A stretch of DNA of 64,000 nucleotides, taken from NCBI GenBank assembly GCA_014529385.2, contig CM043960.1:124723543-124787542 (forward strand), in the 5' to 3' direction. The notes beneath the pieces are model-generated. The model did not search any database. It was not told the origin of the DNA and saw only the letters and a list, made by a program, of their open reading frames with translations. Below are positions 44,464 to 56,373 of the stretch, one piece after another. A program made the position numbers and the translations under genes. This DNA comes from Adiantum capillus-veneris. Lineage: Eukaryota; Streptophyta; Polypodiopsida; Polypodiales; Pteridaceae. Positions within the stretch are counted from its first letter, which is position 1. Each line of letters starts with the position of its first letter.

Positions 44464-45126
44464 ATGGATGGAGCTGGGGAGATGCCAACAAAGGAGGAAC
44501 ACTTAGATCCACAACCCAACCTAGATGAGAACCTTGTTATAGAAATACCTATTAACAAGTTGGGACAATACTTTGAGGGTGATGAATCCAATGCGACCAT
44601 ACCAATCACTATTAAGGGATTAAATGTGAAGGGAATCCTTGATGGTGGCGTTGGGGTTAGCAATGTGACTAAAAATTGCTGGGAAACTATGGGAAGACCT
44701 CACCTTGCGACCACAACCATAGTAGTGAAGATGGCCAAGGGGTCTATTGTTAAACCTATTGGGATGCTAGAAGATCTCAAGATCAAGGTCTTTGGACATA
44801 AAATAAGGATTACCTTCATTGTTATGGATTTCTCCAAACACACTATGGCATTGGAGATGATCTTAGGACGTCCTTTCATGAGGGAAGCAAAAATGGTGTA
44901 TGACTGGTCTAAAAACCATGTCTACCTGCAGTTCCAAGATTCTGTCATTCGAGTGGATCTTGTGACGGGTCGAGCACATCCTCTAGGAAACAGGTTTATG
45001 ATTGATCATAGATCTGACACCACAGTTCACTCGGCCCCATTGCAGTATTGTTACACGTGTAAAGCGGACACTGATGTTGGGGAAGATTCTCCTTATATGG
45101 ATGTACTACCTGGGATGACTGAGTAG
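44464..45126 (+). pseudogene. Retropepsin-like domain (first), active site altered
   Basis: VKGILDGGVGVSNVTKNCWETMG corresponds to the D-T/S-G active-site region; here it reads D-G-G (Asp at 44641-44643). ITFIVMDF and LGRPFMREAKMVYDW match the C-terminal strand and LGRPF motif of Tat/Athila proteases. The substitution suggests loss of activity or a divergent site. Confidence 0.7.
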
Positions 45127-45132
45127 GACAAT

Positions 45133-46098
45133 GTGGATTGGGTCCACCTAGAAGTAACCATAGACACTTGGGGAAATAGGGGGATGACCTGGGTAACACC
45201 TGAGGGTGATGAAATGCCACCACTTGTACCCTTAAACATGCTAGAAGCAATGCATATAGCTTTTGATAACCTACAAGATGAAAGTTTGACTGGCATAAGA
45301 ACCAGTAGTGCCTCACAAGACTATAGCCCACGCGATTTGGGGTCAGAATCATTAGTTGAAATTGACTCTGAGGACGAAGAATCTGAGTTAAATCTTAGTG
45401 CAAATGTGGGTACAAACCATTCAGGGCCCAGTGGTAACCTAGATGATAATCTATCCAAGGGAGCAGAAGATACAAGTAGTGATTCATCTGGTGACTCTTC
45501 ACTAGAGATCGGCTGTAATCGAGAATTAAACAAGAAGAGTAAGAGATATAAGAGGCGACGATATCGAGCAAATGTGCATGCTAGAATAAATGAAAAGAAA
45601 TCTACCGCAGAATGGCTTAATTATATAAGGGCATGTGATGCTCATCGGAAGTTGGTAGATAATTGGGGTGAATACCTTCAAAGCGTTATGTGGTGTAGCC
45701 CACAACCCATTGACATCGCACAATTAGAGGCTACTGAGAAGCCAAAGTTGAGCCGTACCGTAAGGAGATGACAAAATCGAGAGTTAGCTCAACAACAAAA
45801 GGAATCGGAAGTGAAATCACTATCCACAGAACAACAGGACCCCACAAACTTACACCCTGCACCTGAACATTTCAAATCCTATACCACAGAGGAACGTAAG
45901 GTTGTGTATACAAAGGCTCAAAGAAAGCCTATCGATGGGAGCAATGGAGTCTATGACAGTCCAGCGATAGTTAAGGAAATAGAGTTAGCAGACCCAGGAG
46001 AAGAGTCTAAACCTGTTTTCATTGCCCAAGATCTGAAAGAGACTGAGGAGTGTGTACTTAAAGAACTTCTCAAGGAATTCAGGGATATATTTGCCTGA
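45133..46098 (+). pseudogene. Linker between protease and RT
   Basis: Acidic and Ser-rich with a basic KSKRYKRRRYRANVHARIN patch (about 45535-45590). Stops at 45769-45771 and 46096-46098. The end, EFRDIFA, is the usual lead-in to gypsy RT. Confidence 0.65.
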
Positions 46099-46110
46099 AC
46101 ATATCATGAT

Positions 46111-47455
46111 ATGAAAGGTGTTCCACCTTCCGTGGTGCAACACACAATCCCCATGAATAGCATGGCTAAACCGGTTCAGCAACTACCCTACCCAATGAAT
46201 CCTAAATATGCAAAAATCGTTCAAGAAGAGATTGAAAAGCTTGTGGAATGCGGATTCATATACCCTATTGAGCACTCAGAATGGGTGTCTCCAATAGTAA
46301 TTGTGCCAAAGAAGAATGGGAAACTCAGAGTGTGCATGGATCTTAAGAAGGTCAATGCCACCACTAGGAGGGACCATTACCCCTTGCCATATTTAGAATA
46401 TGTGCTTGAAAGAGTTGCAGGGAAGGAAGCTTATAGCTTTTTAGATGGGTACTCTGGATACAATCAAATCACAATTGCGTTGGAGGACCAAGCTAAAACA
46501 GCCTTTATAACCGAATTTGGAGTGTTCGCATTTCGTGTTATGGCTTTTGGCTTAACCAATGCCCCTGCTACCTTTCAAAGATTAATAAACACTGCTTTTA
46601 GAGAATATTTGAGGGGTTTTGTGAAGCTTTCTTAGATGACCTTTGTGTTTATTCCTCTTGGAAAGAACATCTATCATGCTTACGAAAAGTGTTTGAGAAG
46701 TGTATATTGTATCGCATCTCTTTAAACCCTTTCAAATGCCAATTATGGGTTAAACATGGAGTCATTTTAGGGCATATAGTGTCGAAAAATGGGATTTCCA
46801 CAAATGAGGGCAAAATTAAATCCATTGCTGAATTGCCACCACCTACAAACTATAAAGGAGTTCAAAGGTTCATGGGCCATGTTGGTTATTACCGACGGTT
46901 TATTTTAAACTTTGCCGAGATAGCTCATCCTTTGTACAAGCTTCTTATTGAGTTCCAATGGACTGCGGAGTGTGACCATGCTTATGAGTCATTCAAAAAG
47001 ACCTTGACTAGCGCTCCTATTCTACGAGTGCCCAATTGGAATGTAAATTTTCATGTGTATATTGATGCATCGAACTTTGCTATTGGGTGTGTTCTAGCTC
47101 AACCAGGAGAACATAAACTGGACTACCCCATTAGCTTTGCAAGTTGTCAATTGAATTATGCCGAGAGAAACTACACTACTACAAAGCGAGAAGGTTTAGG
47201 TATGATTTATGTAGTGAAGAAATTTGGCTACTACCTTCTGGCCCCAACAAGTTTGTGTTCTATGTTGATCATCAAGCCTTGTTGTATCTAGTAAATAAAC
47301 CTTGTTCCACGGGAAGAATTACACGATGGTTGTTAATTCTCCTTGAGTTTGATTTTACCGTTGTGGTGAGACCTTGTAAAAGACACGTCATGGCGGATCA
47401 TTTGTCTCGCATACCCAATGGTGAAGCCCCTACTGGAGTCGATGATGAGTTGTGA
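46111..47455 (+). pseudogene. Reverse transcriptase - RNase H
   Basis: RT shows [52 protein letters not shown] and FLDDLCVYS (FLDD at 46629-46640) after a frameshift near 46622. RNase H shows VYIDASNFAIGCVL, then a second shift near 47250 before DHQALLYLVNK and HVMADHLSRI. The FLDD box and lack of a chromodomain differ from the chromoviruses in this window. Confidence 0.9.
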
Positions 47456-48842
47456 GTTGCCCCATACTTCTCTATTCCTAGTCGAAACCATACCTGAATG
47501 GAGTAAGAAGATTGTGAACTTTCTAGTTAATGGTTTTCCACCCAAAGAGCTTCGTAAAGACATAGCTCAAAAACTGTTAAAAGAATGCGAACCTTACTCT
47601 CTCATTGCAGGAACTCTCTACAGGCTAGGGAAGGATGATATTCTTAGACGTTGTGCCCGTGAGGATGAGTATTTATACATACTGCAAGAAGCCCACATGG
47701 ATATAGCCGGAGGACATTTCTCAGGGGAACTAACAGCTAGAAAGGTGTTGCAATCAGGTTATTGGTGGCCAACCTTATTTAAGGATGCATCACTTTTTGC
47801 AAAAGGATGTGATGAATGCCAACATTACAAGATCACACAACGAAAGGATAGGATGCCCTTACATCCTATTAAAGTGACTCAACCATTTGAAAAATGGGGT
47901 TTGGACTTTGTAGGCCCAATTAGTCCGGCAGCTCGTAGCACTCAATCTCGATATATTATCGTTGCCACTGACTATGTGACAAAGTGGGCGGAAGCCAAGG
48001 CGACACGTAAGGCCGATGGGAAATCAACTGCCAAGTTTCTCTTTGCGAACATTATTACAAGATTTGGTTGTCCCTTTGAGATTGTTAGTGACAATCGTAC
48101 TCATTTTATAAATGGAGTAATAAAAGAACTCACTACCAACTTTATGATAGCTCACCATAAGTCCACACCTTATTATCCACAAGCAAATGGCCAAGCTGAG
48201 AGCACCAACAAGACCTTAATCTCTATCTTGACCAAAACGGTGGAAGCTCATCGCACAGACTAGGATTTAAAGCTTACATCAGCTCTATGGGCTTATCGTA
48301 CTCCGTACAAAGTTGCCATTAACTGCACACCATTCAAGATGGTGTATGGCCAAGAAGCGGTTATGCCATGGAAGTTTGTCGTTAGTCTTCGAGTAGCCTC
48401 TCAAGAAGGTTGGGATGGTAACCCCTTAGTTGAGCGATTATATATCCTTGAAAGGCTAGATGAATAGAGGCAATTAGCTGTGCAAAATGCACTTGTGGAG
48501 AAAGATAGGAGGAAGAAATGGTTTGACCGTCATCTAAAGAACAAAGATATCAATGTTGGTGATAAAGTCCTTATGTATGGAGTGTGTAACGAAAAGAAAA
48601 AGTTGAAATATGCGCGAAAAAGACCATATAGAGTATGTGAGATCACCCCACAAAGAACCATTCGTGTGGAGACTCTTGATGGAGTTGAAACCATAGGATT
48701 CCTCAATGGGAGCAAATTTAAAAGATACTATGATCCTTTAAGCCAAGAGGAGCTACGTGCCATCCATACAAAAAAGGCAGCCAAGGCACAAAAAGAATTG
48801 AAGAAGATACAAGCTCAAGCTGAGGCTAAGGAGCGACAATAA
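47456..48842 (+). pseudogene. Integrase with C-terminal GPY-like region
   Basis: One frame with stops at 48261-48263 and 48465-48467. H-H-C-C: EAHMDIAGGHFSG ... GCDECQHYK. Catalytic acids D (47904-47906, GLDFVGP), D (48090-48092, VSDNRTHF) and E (48198-48200, GQAESTNK) are all present. Gly of the usual SDNGTHF is Arg. The C-terminus (GDKVLMYG ... RPYRVCEI ... LDGVETIGFLNGSKFKRYY) matches the GPY region, ending in a Lys/Ala/Glu-rich helix. Confidence 0.9.
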
Positions 48843-48914
48843 CGCATAAGACGAAAACGAGAGGCTAACCTTGGAGTCACACATGCATTCCACATTGAAA
48901 CCGACTAGGATTGG

Positions 48915-49406
48915 TTGGACTCTGACACACCTTTACGATACCCTATTGAGCTAAACAGCACCTATGGAAAAGTGCTATATAACGCCTTATTGGACACGGG
49001 TGCTAAATATAATCTACTATCATATGGGGTGTGGTGTCAGTTAGGGAAGCCACCTCTATCTGAGAGTATTATCCAAGTCAAGGGTGTCAACAAGAAAAAA
49101 ACTGCGGTTTTTGGAATTTGGCACACTTCTGTCAATTATGACAATGGGGTTGTAGCTCAAGATTTTTTGGTCATGCCTATTGGAACTATGGAGGGTAGTA
49201 TAAACCTAGGACGCACGTGGATGATAGCCACCAAATTCACTATTGATTGGGGGACAGGGGGTGTCACAACACAGAAACCAACTCTTAGCCCTGCCACTCA
49301 AGCCATAGTCCCTGAGATATTGTCTCTTAAGGAAATAAAACCCAAAACATTGCATGTCCAAGAGGTTGAACCATATGTCCCCATAGCCCAACTCTCTAGA
49401 GCTTGA
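48915..49406 (+). pseudogene. Second retropepsin-like domain, downstream of integrase
   Basis: In the integrase frame, after stops at 48840-48842 and 48907-48909, the translation shows NALLDTGAKYNLLS (Asp at 48993-48995), then QVKGV, FGIWHTSVNYDN, AQDFLVMPIG and INLGRTWMIA. That is the order of a pepsin-like retroviral protease: D-T-G active site, flap, and a LG-x-x-W/M motif. Unlike the first domain it keeps D-T-G. Whether it is a protease, a duplicated domain or a structural derivative cannot be told from sequence. Confidence 0.65.
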
Positions 49407-50105
49407 ACTGATGTACCTGAAATAAAGCTTGAGACACACAAGACCCATCCCAATATAACAAAGAAAACATACAAGTGGGTCCGTAAAGCTTCTTTAGCAA
49501 TTATAGCCAGTACTAAAAGACAGGAGTTTTGTAAGAGACGTCCCATTCGCCCCAAGAAATGTAAAGAAACGTTGCGTTGGATTCCTACTATTGGAAGCCC
49601 AAGGCTACTATGAGGAAATGATAAAATCTGGGTGCCAAAACGTAAATTGTGCTCTTACTTGTCACCGGGCCCATGTGAGCTCAATCCTGTGGCTCCAAAA
49701 CGAATCGAAGATCATGGAAAGGAAAAAATCACGGAATGTTACACACCCGCTCTAGAGCTAGTTTGGGTACCAAAGAAAGAACAATTTGTTCCACCTAGCT
49801 CAGGAACACGGAAATCAAATGAAGCTTCTTGCTCTTCATGTAGTTCCTATACGGAAATAGAAGCTTCGACACAACCTCCACCTACCATTGTACATATCCA
49901 TACAAGCAAGAAAGAGTTTGCACCTCCCGTTGTAAGTTCACCACCTACAACAATGTTGCAAATAAAATCATGGGAGAGTACCTTATCACCCTTGCAACTA
50001 GATGAAACGCATAGGGTGGTAAAAAACTATTGGTTAAAGCTTTCACCTATAACAACTTGGAACAACTGGTTTCAAAGGGTGACGACATCATTTCAAACGG
50101 TATGA
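49407..50105 (+). pseudogene. Lys/Pro-rich continuation, unknown
   Basis: The same frame continues with further stops (for example 49404-49406 and 49611-49613) into a Ser/Thr/Pro-rich stretch (IVHIHTSKKEFAPPVVSSPP) ending near a second purine-rich tract. Not recognised. Confidence 0.45.
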
Positions 50106-50112
50106 TCTACCC

Positions 50113-50126
50113 AAGGAAGGGGGGAG
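50113..50126 (+). other. Internal polypurine tract
   Basis: AAGGAAGGGGGGAG about 2 kb before the 3' LTR. It resembles the terminal purine tract (52158-52169) and could be a second plus-strand priming site; inference only. Confidence 0.4.
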
Positions 50127-50205
50127 TGTTTGCTGACAGTCATCATTCACTCACTCCCCTCTCAACCTTTCTCCCTGAATTCTTAATCTCCAATCTTAGG
50201 GAATG

Positions 50206-50216
50206 TATATATAAAT
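50206..50216 (+). promoter_or_regulatory. TATA-like box upstream of the 3' ORF
   Basis: TATATATAAAT lies about 137 bp before the likely start codon at 50353. The sequence between is non-coding and A-rich. Sequence match only. Confidence 0.4.
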
Positions 50217-50316
50217 CCTCATACTCACAAAAACAAGATAAAAAAGTAAAAGAGCAAGAGCCATAGCACAAAATCACAAAAACACATTATGCACAAGAAC
50301 ACGACCCTTGTAATAT

Positions 50317-50775
50317 TTGCACTCTAACCATCATCTATTTGCGTGTACCGATATGGCTAGTACGCTAGAGTCATCCACTCCTGCCTTGGGTGAGAGGTAC
50401 CCTCGTTACTTTTCACAAATGTTCCACACGGTCTTTCCGGTGCTTGCATGTGAATGGGATTTGGTAGGTACGCTAGCATGTGAGAGGAATTTCGAGGAGT
50501 TAGAATGGCTGATACATCTCTTGACCACGACTGACCCATACTTAGTAGAGAGCGTTTCTCCCATTGCACAAGCCTATCCTTTTGACCAAGATGACTATAG
50601 GCGTCTAGTGACCTTCTTAGTAAACATGGGTACCTATGATGGAGAAGAAGATTTACATGACTACACGGATGGCACATATGGTCTTATGGATGATGACTTT
50701 GTTTATCTCGACGATGAGGATAGGGGTTTAGCCTTGGGGTTTCCCCCCAATCTCTACAATATCCTATTCCCTTGA
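50317..50775 (+). CDS. Unfamiliar 3' ORF of the Tat/Athila-like element
   Basis: An intact, very acidic ORF of 152 codons (140 from the better-placed ATG at 50353, MASTLESSTPALGERY). Composition is rich in Asp, Glu, Tyr and Leu, with a Pro/Leu-rich end (LGFPPNLYNILFP). There is no signal peptide, membrane segment or known motif, so an envelope role is not supported. It occupies the position where Athila elements carry an extra ORF, in a different frame from pol. Confidence 0.5.
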   Translation: MHSNHHLFACTDMASTLESSTPALGERYPRYFSQMFHTVFPVLACEWDLVGTLACERNFEELEWLIHLLTTTDPYLVESVSPIAQAYPFDQDDYRRLVTFLVNMGTYDGEEDLHDYTDGTYGLMDDDFVYLDDEDRGLALGFPPNLYNILFP

Positions 50776-52157
50776 CTCTCTAGGGGGAGTGCAAATAATT
50801 AGGTTAGGGTTCCTTATGTTTTTTTGTTGTGTTCAATAAGTGTTGGTACGTTTTCTCACTGATGTGCCTCCTAGAGGTATTCTTTGTGTTTCTTAGTGTG
50901 TACAGGAACGTGTTGCTGTTGTTAGGATTTGGACCTTCATGGGATCTTTCTCTCGTTCACACTTCAAATCAAGCGCGACCATCAACACAAACAGGTGTTT
51001 CTTGTCCATTAGCATTACCCCTTATCTTTTTTGCATCTATGTTTGTCTGCTTTGATTGTGATTGGTAGCATAATATTTAGTGCCTTTGTTTAGCACCAAA
51101 CATTAAATTCAATGTATTTTTTTGTCATAATCACTTTTCTAGGCTTAAAAATCAAGCAGTCTGACTAAGCTAGTTTGACCAAGCTAGGTGTTAGAGATCT
51201 TCTCTTAATACCATGGGGAATGCCTTCCTAATAATCAATGGTTACTTAGGTTCTTAATCCGATTTAGGCAGCATTGTGTGAAATGTACTAGGGCTTTCTA
51301 GTGGGCTTAGTCCCTATTGACCTTTAGCTTAAGTATTATAAAGGGAGTTTACTAGTGTGATGAGTCTCGGGAGGGAACCGTGTTATATGACGCCCCAAAG
51401 TTACAAAATTAAAATGCTGAAAACGAACAAACAAAAGAAAATAAAAAAATAAAAAAAATCAAAGTGCCACAATGTAAAATCTTAAGCTGGAAGAGAAATC
51501 TCAGCTTGATTTGGTACTTCACTCACATGTATCGCCTATGGTACTAGAGCCCTAGAGGTTCCCAATGTGGGCGCTTTTCCTTGAAAAGCAAAAAACCCAA
51601 GGCATACAAAATAAGCACACACATCAAAATTGAATCACTGTGAAAAGACTTTGGGGGGTCAAAGAAAAAGTAATCAATCAGGCGATGATTTCATGAGAAA
51701 TTCCTTTTATTGTAGCTTAACTACAAGGTCTTCTAGGTATAGCCTCTAGTCAGCCCTCGAACATGAAATACTTGGTGCTCGCGATTAAACAACTTAATTG
51801 ACCATAGAAAATTAAGAAACTTATCCATGGTATTAATAGTCGATCTCTAGTGCCTTTCGATCGTTAAATTAGCGACCCCATACTTGTTTAATTTTTTACA
51901 TTTACATCTGTTTATGCATTTGATTATATTGCAATTTAATCTTTATTGCTGACAAATGGTTTAAAATTCTGTTACCAATCACATTGTCTGCCTACAACTA
52001 CATATGCTTTTTAATTCTATATGAGAATGTAATTACTGTGCCACTGTTGTTGGATTTTGCAGTGACTGAAGAAGGCTAAGGACATTCATCTCAAATGCTC
52101 TTCCACCTCGACGAACGAGCTTCAACTCAATAGCTTACGAGGACAGAATCTACATCA
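50776..52157 (+). other. 3' non-coding region of the Tat/Athila-like element
   Basis: AT-rich, no recognised coding region; it runs to the polypurine tract. Confidence 0.6.
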
Positions 52158-52169
52158 AGAAGGGGGGCA
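52158..52169 (+). other. Polypurine tract
   Basis: AAGAAGGGGGG directly before the 3' LTR; the plus-strand primer. Confidence 0.8.
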
Positions 52170-52731
52170 TGTTAGCCCTCACGGCTCACAGACACCGTAT
52201 CACCTACGAAGGACGTTGTATTATTTACTTGGTAGAGTCAGGTACCGGGCTTGTCGGTCCAATAGGAAAAGGGTAAGAGTGATCGTCGATGAGAGGCGCA
52301 CTCTAACTGAAACATTCAAGGGATTAGTTGGCTAAGCATGGGCCCCCAAGTGTGAATGGGACGAGCTCATATAAAAGTCAACTAAACCTAAAATTCACTC
52401 ATTCTCTCATTTGTGCAATTGAAGAGTGCTCTTGCTCCATCTCCATCTTCTTCTTCTTCATCTCCATGCGTGTGTATGCGTGAGAGAGAGAGAGAGAGAG
52501 AGCATTGCGACGGCACGACGGCGGCGAGGCGGTTGAGCGCAGCGTAGCGGCGTCTCCCTCTTCTTCACGGTGAGGAATCCTCCACAACAAGAAGCGTAGA
52601 GCGGTGAGTGACACACCAACGCCATCTTTGAGATTACTAGTTTAGGCTTGTTGTGTGCTTGGAGCCATTTGTGGCTCGCACACTGTGTATTGGCAAGTTC
52701 CTTGCATTGACACGTGCGACATACGCGTACA
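52170..52731 (+). repeat. 3' LTR of the Tat/Athila-like element
   Basis: 562 bp, TGTTAGCCCTCA ... GCGTACA, followed by the TGGCC duplication. Confidence 0.9.
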
Positions 52732-52736
52732 TGGCC

Positions 52737-53000
52737 TGAACCCTAACATTCTCCCACTTGAAGGGCCAATGTGGCCCAAGTAGCCCATGTATGTACGTTT
52801 GTACAATTGGAAGCAATCCTATGGCTTCTCCCTACACCCATCATCTCCATGCAATGTGTAAACCGCTCGGAGGGTATGCTCTATGTGAGAGTATCTACAG
52901 GGTTATTATCCATATGAACCTTGACTAGCTCAATGTGCTAGCCAATATGTCTCGTATCACATGATAACGGACTTTTATGTGTTTTGACTTGGAGTGAAGT
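52737..53000 (-). pseudogene. copia 3' end: RNase H tail, purine tract and LTR start
   Basis: On the minus strand: LHSKSKHIKVRYHVIRDIL and, after a shift, VKVHMDNNPVDTLT, matching the copia RNase H end; then a purine tract CAAGTGGGAGAA and the LTR start at 52748. It is cut at 53000 by the next LTR. Confidence 0.8.
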
Positions 53001-53669
53001 TGTAATGAGAATGGCCTATGAACTTTGAGAATAGCAGAATTAAGAGAATTAGAGTGAGCATTTTTGTGAGATCACTTTGAGAACATAGAGGGTGAACTTA
53101 ATTGATGGTAGCAACATAAACATAGTGCTTAATTAACTTGGCATGAACAATACTTTTGCAAGAGAGAGAGTATTAGAGAACATGACAATGGTTGAGGACC
53201 GGATTTACTTGGAGTCGATCTCCCCTCCAAAAAGCGTCTGTATTATAGATTCTCTTATCAAGAGAGACTTGGTACGATACAGTCGTTGTGTTCCTTGTGA
53301 CCCTTGGGATGCTATGAAGTTGGAAAGCTTCATGCATCACGAGCATAACATAAAATTTTCAAAAAGCATTAACTATCCCAAGCCTCAGTGCCAAGGCCTC
53401 AAACACCTGGGAAGGTGGAGAGAGCTAGCGGGGAATGAGGGTAGGGAAGAGGAAGAAGAATCATCCATAGGAGAAAAAAATAGTTCCTCACTTATCATCA
53501 CTCTTCTTGCTTAGCATAGTAATGAAGATGAAGAAGATGACACAGCTTAAGCATTGAAGCATGGCTCTTGGTTGGATTTGCATTCCATAGCCAAGATTGT
53601 TGGTGTATGCTCTCAACTTCTCAACAAGCTTGGAGAAGGAGATGGAGCTCTTGCACTTTGCACTTCACA

Positions 53670-53729
<60 letters not shown>

Positions 53730-54685
53730 ATACCCCCCCCCTCTCAAGCTTGGTCCACCTCTCTCTCTCTCTCTCTTATTATTTAATTATATCATTTGGA
53801 TATGTGTCCTCTTTTTCCTCTTTGAGAGAAAGAACTTAATATTTATTTTTATGGGTTGGATTTGCATTCCATAGCCAAGAGTTGTTGGTGTAGGCCTCTA
53901 CTTCTCAATGCTTGGAGAAGGATATGGAGTTCTTCTTGCACACATAAGTTGTGTGTGTCTGTGTGTGGCAATGATTTAGAGTAAAATGCAGCCATTTCCC
54001 TCATCTTGGTCGACCCCTCTTGCTATTTGCTCATGCTGGCATCCTATTGGCTCCTGCAAAGCTTAGCCAATGACAATTTAGAAGCATAATTGTTAGTCTT
54101 GTGACATGTGTCCCCCTTTCCCCTTTTGTGAGAGCCTTAGGTAATTAAATAATTCAATTAAACTCTCATTGGAACTCTTAGTCTTCTAGCCAATAGGAAT
54201 CAAGCAAGCCATTATGCTGCTGAATGCTCATTTGACCCCTTGGTAGACTGTCCAATAGTCTTCTAGGGAACTTAATTTCTATTGGTTCTTTTATCAAGAA
54301 TTTTTAAATTGATTAGACTAAATTTACTCTAGCCTAATTCTCATTGGTCCACCTCTATGGCCATCCAATAGGATTTGAGGGGAGATTGGGGGCAACTGGC
54401 TTAGGAGCCTGACATGTGTCCAGTATGCCCTTTGAGTAAAGGGGGAGCCTTGGAGAGTGTGTTTGTGTGTGTTTCTCTCTCATCCCCTACTAAAAGGGCT
54501 TGCCCCCTCCTTCCTAGGGATGTGGGAAGACTTTTTAGTCTTCCCACATGACCATCCAATTTTCCCCTTGCTTTGGCCATTGGATAACTGAGTTAATTTT
54601 TGGAACCTTAGCCTATGGAAGTCTTAATGGAGCTAAACCTTAGGTCTTTTAAGCCCCATTGAAGCACATTGCTCTTTTATAGACT
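53001..54685 (-). repeat. 3' LTR of the minus-strand gypsy element
   Basis: Matches the LTR at 59136 in its first ~900 bp and again at GGTCTTTTAAG-CCATT near the end. Longer because of extra ATTGG ... CCAAT-containing units at about 54040-54600. AG run at 53670-53722. Confidence 0.75.
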
Positions 54686-55504
54686 GCCCCCCTTTGAATC
54701 CCTATTTTTCCTCCTTTGGATCCCTGACAAAGACCGGTTTGGCAGCCTTACCAATATTCTAGCTTTTACTCCCATGGTACTTCTCAATATTAAATGATCA
54801 TTTTAACATGAGAAAATCATTTGGGAGTATTAGATATTAGTTTTTATGATAGCAAAGATCTTCCCATGTACTTTAAGTAGTAAGGGACATTTGGATTTTC
54901 CCTCTTTAACCTCGAAAGGTGCTTTCCCTATAGAAGTAAATACAATGTCATTGTATGCATACTCTAGTAGAGGTAGCTCTCATTGAGAACGTTGATCTAC
55001 TTCCATGACATAGGCTTTTAGTAGATTCAAGAATCATTAGATTAGTTATTTCACTTTGGTCATCTGTTTGTGGATGATAGGCTGAAAGAGAAATTTAATC
55101 TACTTCCTAGATTCTCAAAGAGACCCTTCTAGAAATTATTGATCATTCTAGGATCTTTGTCCGACACTATGGATGTTGGCAAGCCATGATACGTGAAAAT
55201 TTGAGATCTAAAGAGGGTTACCGTTTGATGTGCCTTGATAGTCTTTTTGACAGGCATAGAGTATGTTTTCTTGCTAAGCCTGTCGCCTGAAACAATCCAA
55301 GTTACTTCTCTCGATTAAATTTTAATTTTTGGTATACCACGCATTTTGAAACATACTCTTGTATGTTTACTTTTTATGATAGACCAACAGAAATACATTT
55401 CTACTCCTCGAAGAGTAGATTATGGAATCCTTCTTTGCCCCGCATAATGAGAAGCATGGGATTCATACATCACTTTCTTATTGTATGGGTGAGTAACACA
55501 TAGC
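54686..55504 (-). pseudogene. Integrase remnant
   Basis: On the minus strand a HGLPTSIVSDKDPRM block (second catalytic Asp region) and LLEYAYND are recognisable among many stops and shifts. The C-terminus cannot be separated from the LTR border. Confidence 0.6.
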
Positions 55505-56373
55505 CTATTGCCGTTTGGAAATAATCATCTTCCAAGGTGAATGGTTCTTTTTTTTAATCCCTAACGCAAAGGCTGTAGTTACATACTTAAAGTCTCGATC
55601 CGTAGCATACTCATCTATCATAAAAGATAGATCATTGTGAGTTGCTATAGACACCACAGTTACCCTTGGCTGTTGTGAAAGTGCATCGACCAATTGATTG
55701 TGCTTGCCAACAAGGTGAGCAATATGAAATTTAATTGCAAAAGAAAAAATTTTCACCTCATTTGTTTGTCGAAAAGCTTGGTTTGCGTCATGAAGTACTT
55801 GAGACTTTGTGATCCATTCGTAGGATGAATGGAGTCCCCCAAGAGATAGTGCTTCCATGTGTCTAGGGTGTGTAGAACAAATAAAAACTCTTTTTTGTAT
55901 ATGCCCAAGATCCGTTCATCGTCATTGAGCCTTCGGCTCTCATATGCTATGGCATGCCCTTCTTGAAGCAAGACTGCTCCAAGGCAATCACCACAAGCAT
56001 CACATTGGACCTCAAATGGCTTTGAGAGCTCCGGAAGCATGATGAGTGGTTGAGAGATAAGCTTCTCTTTGAGCTTGTCAAAAGTATTTTGCTCCTTTGT
56101 AGTCCATGAATACTTAACGTTCTTCTTTGTTAAGTCATGTAACGGTCCTTCTATTTGAGAAAATTTTGCTATGAAGCATCTATAGTATGCACACATACCA
56201 ATAAAGCTTCTTAGCTCATGTAGATTTCTTGGATTAGGCCATGCTTTTATTACCTCCAACTTTGATGGATCCATACAGATACCATCTTGAGAGATAATGT
56301 GACCTACATATTGAATCCCTTGTAGAAAAAATTCACTTTTCTTTTGATTAATGAAAAGCTTATTCTCTCTCAC
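55505..56373 (-). pseudogene. RT C-terminal part and RNase H
   Basis: KKSEFFLQGIQYVGHIISQDG, LHELRSFIGMCAYYRCFI, VQCDACGDCLGAVLLQEG and YKKEFLFVLHTL are clear gypsy connection and RNase H motifs. A frame change near 55755 separates the tail (LVGKHNQLVDALSQQP). Confidence 0.85.

Larger units (their letters stand above)
41862..52731 (+). mobile_element. Complete Ty3/gypsy Tat/Athila-like retrotransposon
   Basis: LTRs 41862 to about 42462 and 52170-52731, exact target duplication TGGCC (41857-41861, 52732-52736), an Asp-tRNA-type primer site after the 5' LTR and a purine tract AAGAAGGGGGG before the 3' LTR. The order is gag-like ORFs, retropepsin-like domain, RT, RNase H, integrase, then about 3.3 kb with a second retropepsin-like domain and a 152-codon ORF. 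No chromodomain is present. Primer site and extra 3' region fit the Tat/Athila branch. Frameshifts and stops make this copy defective. Confidence 0.9.

Noticed and set aside
50317-50775. Envelope-like gene of an Athila-type element
   Set aside because: No signal peptide, membrane helix, Cys pattern or cleavage site; highly acidic soluble composition.
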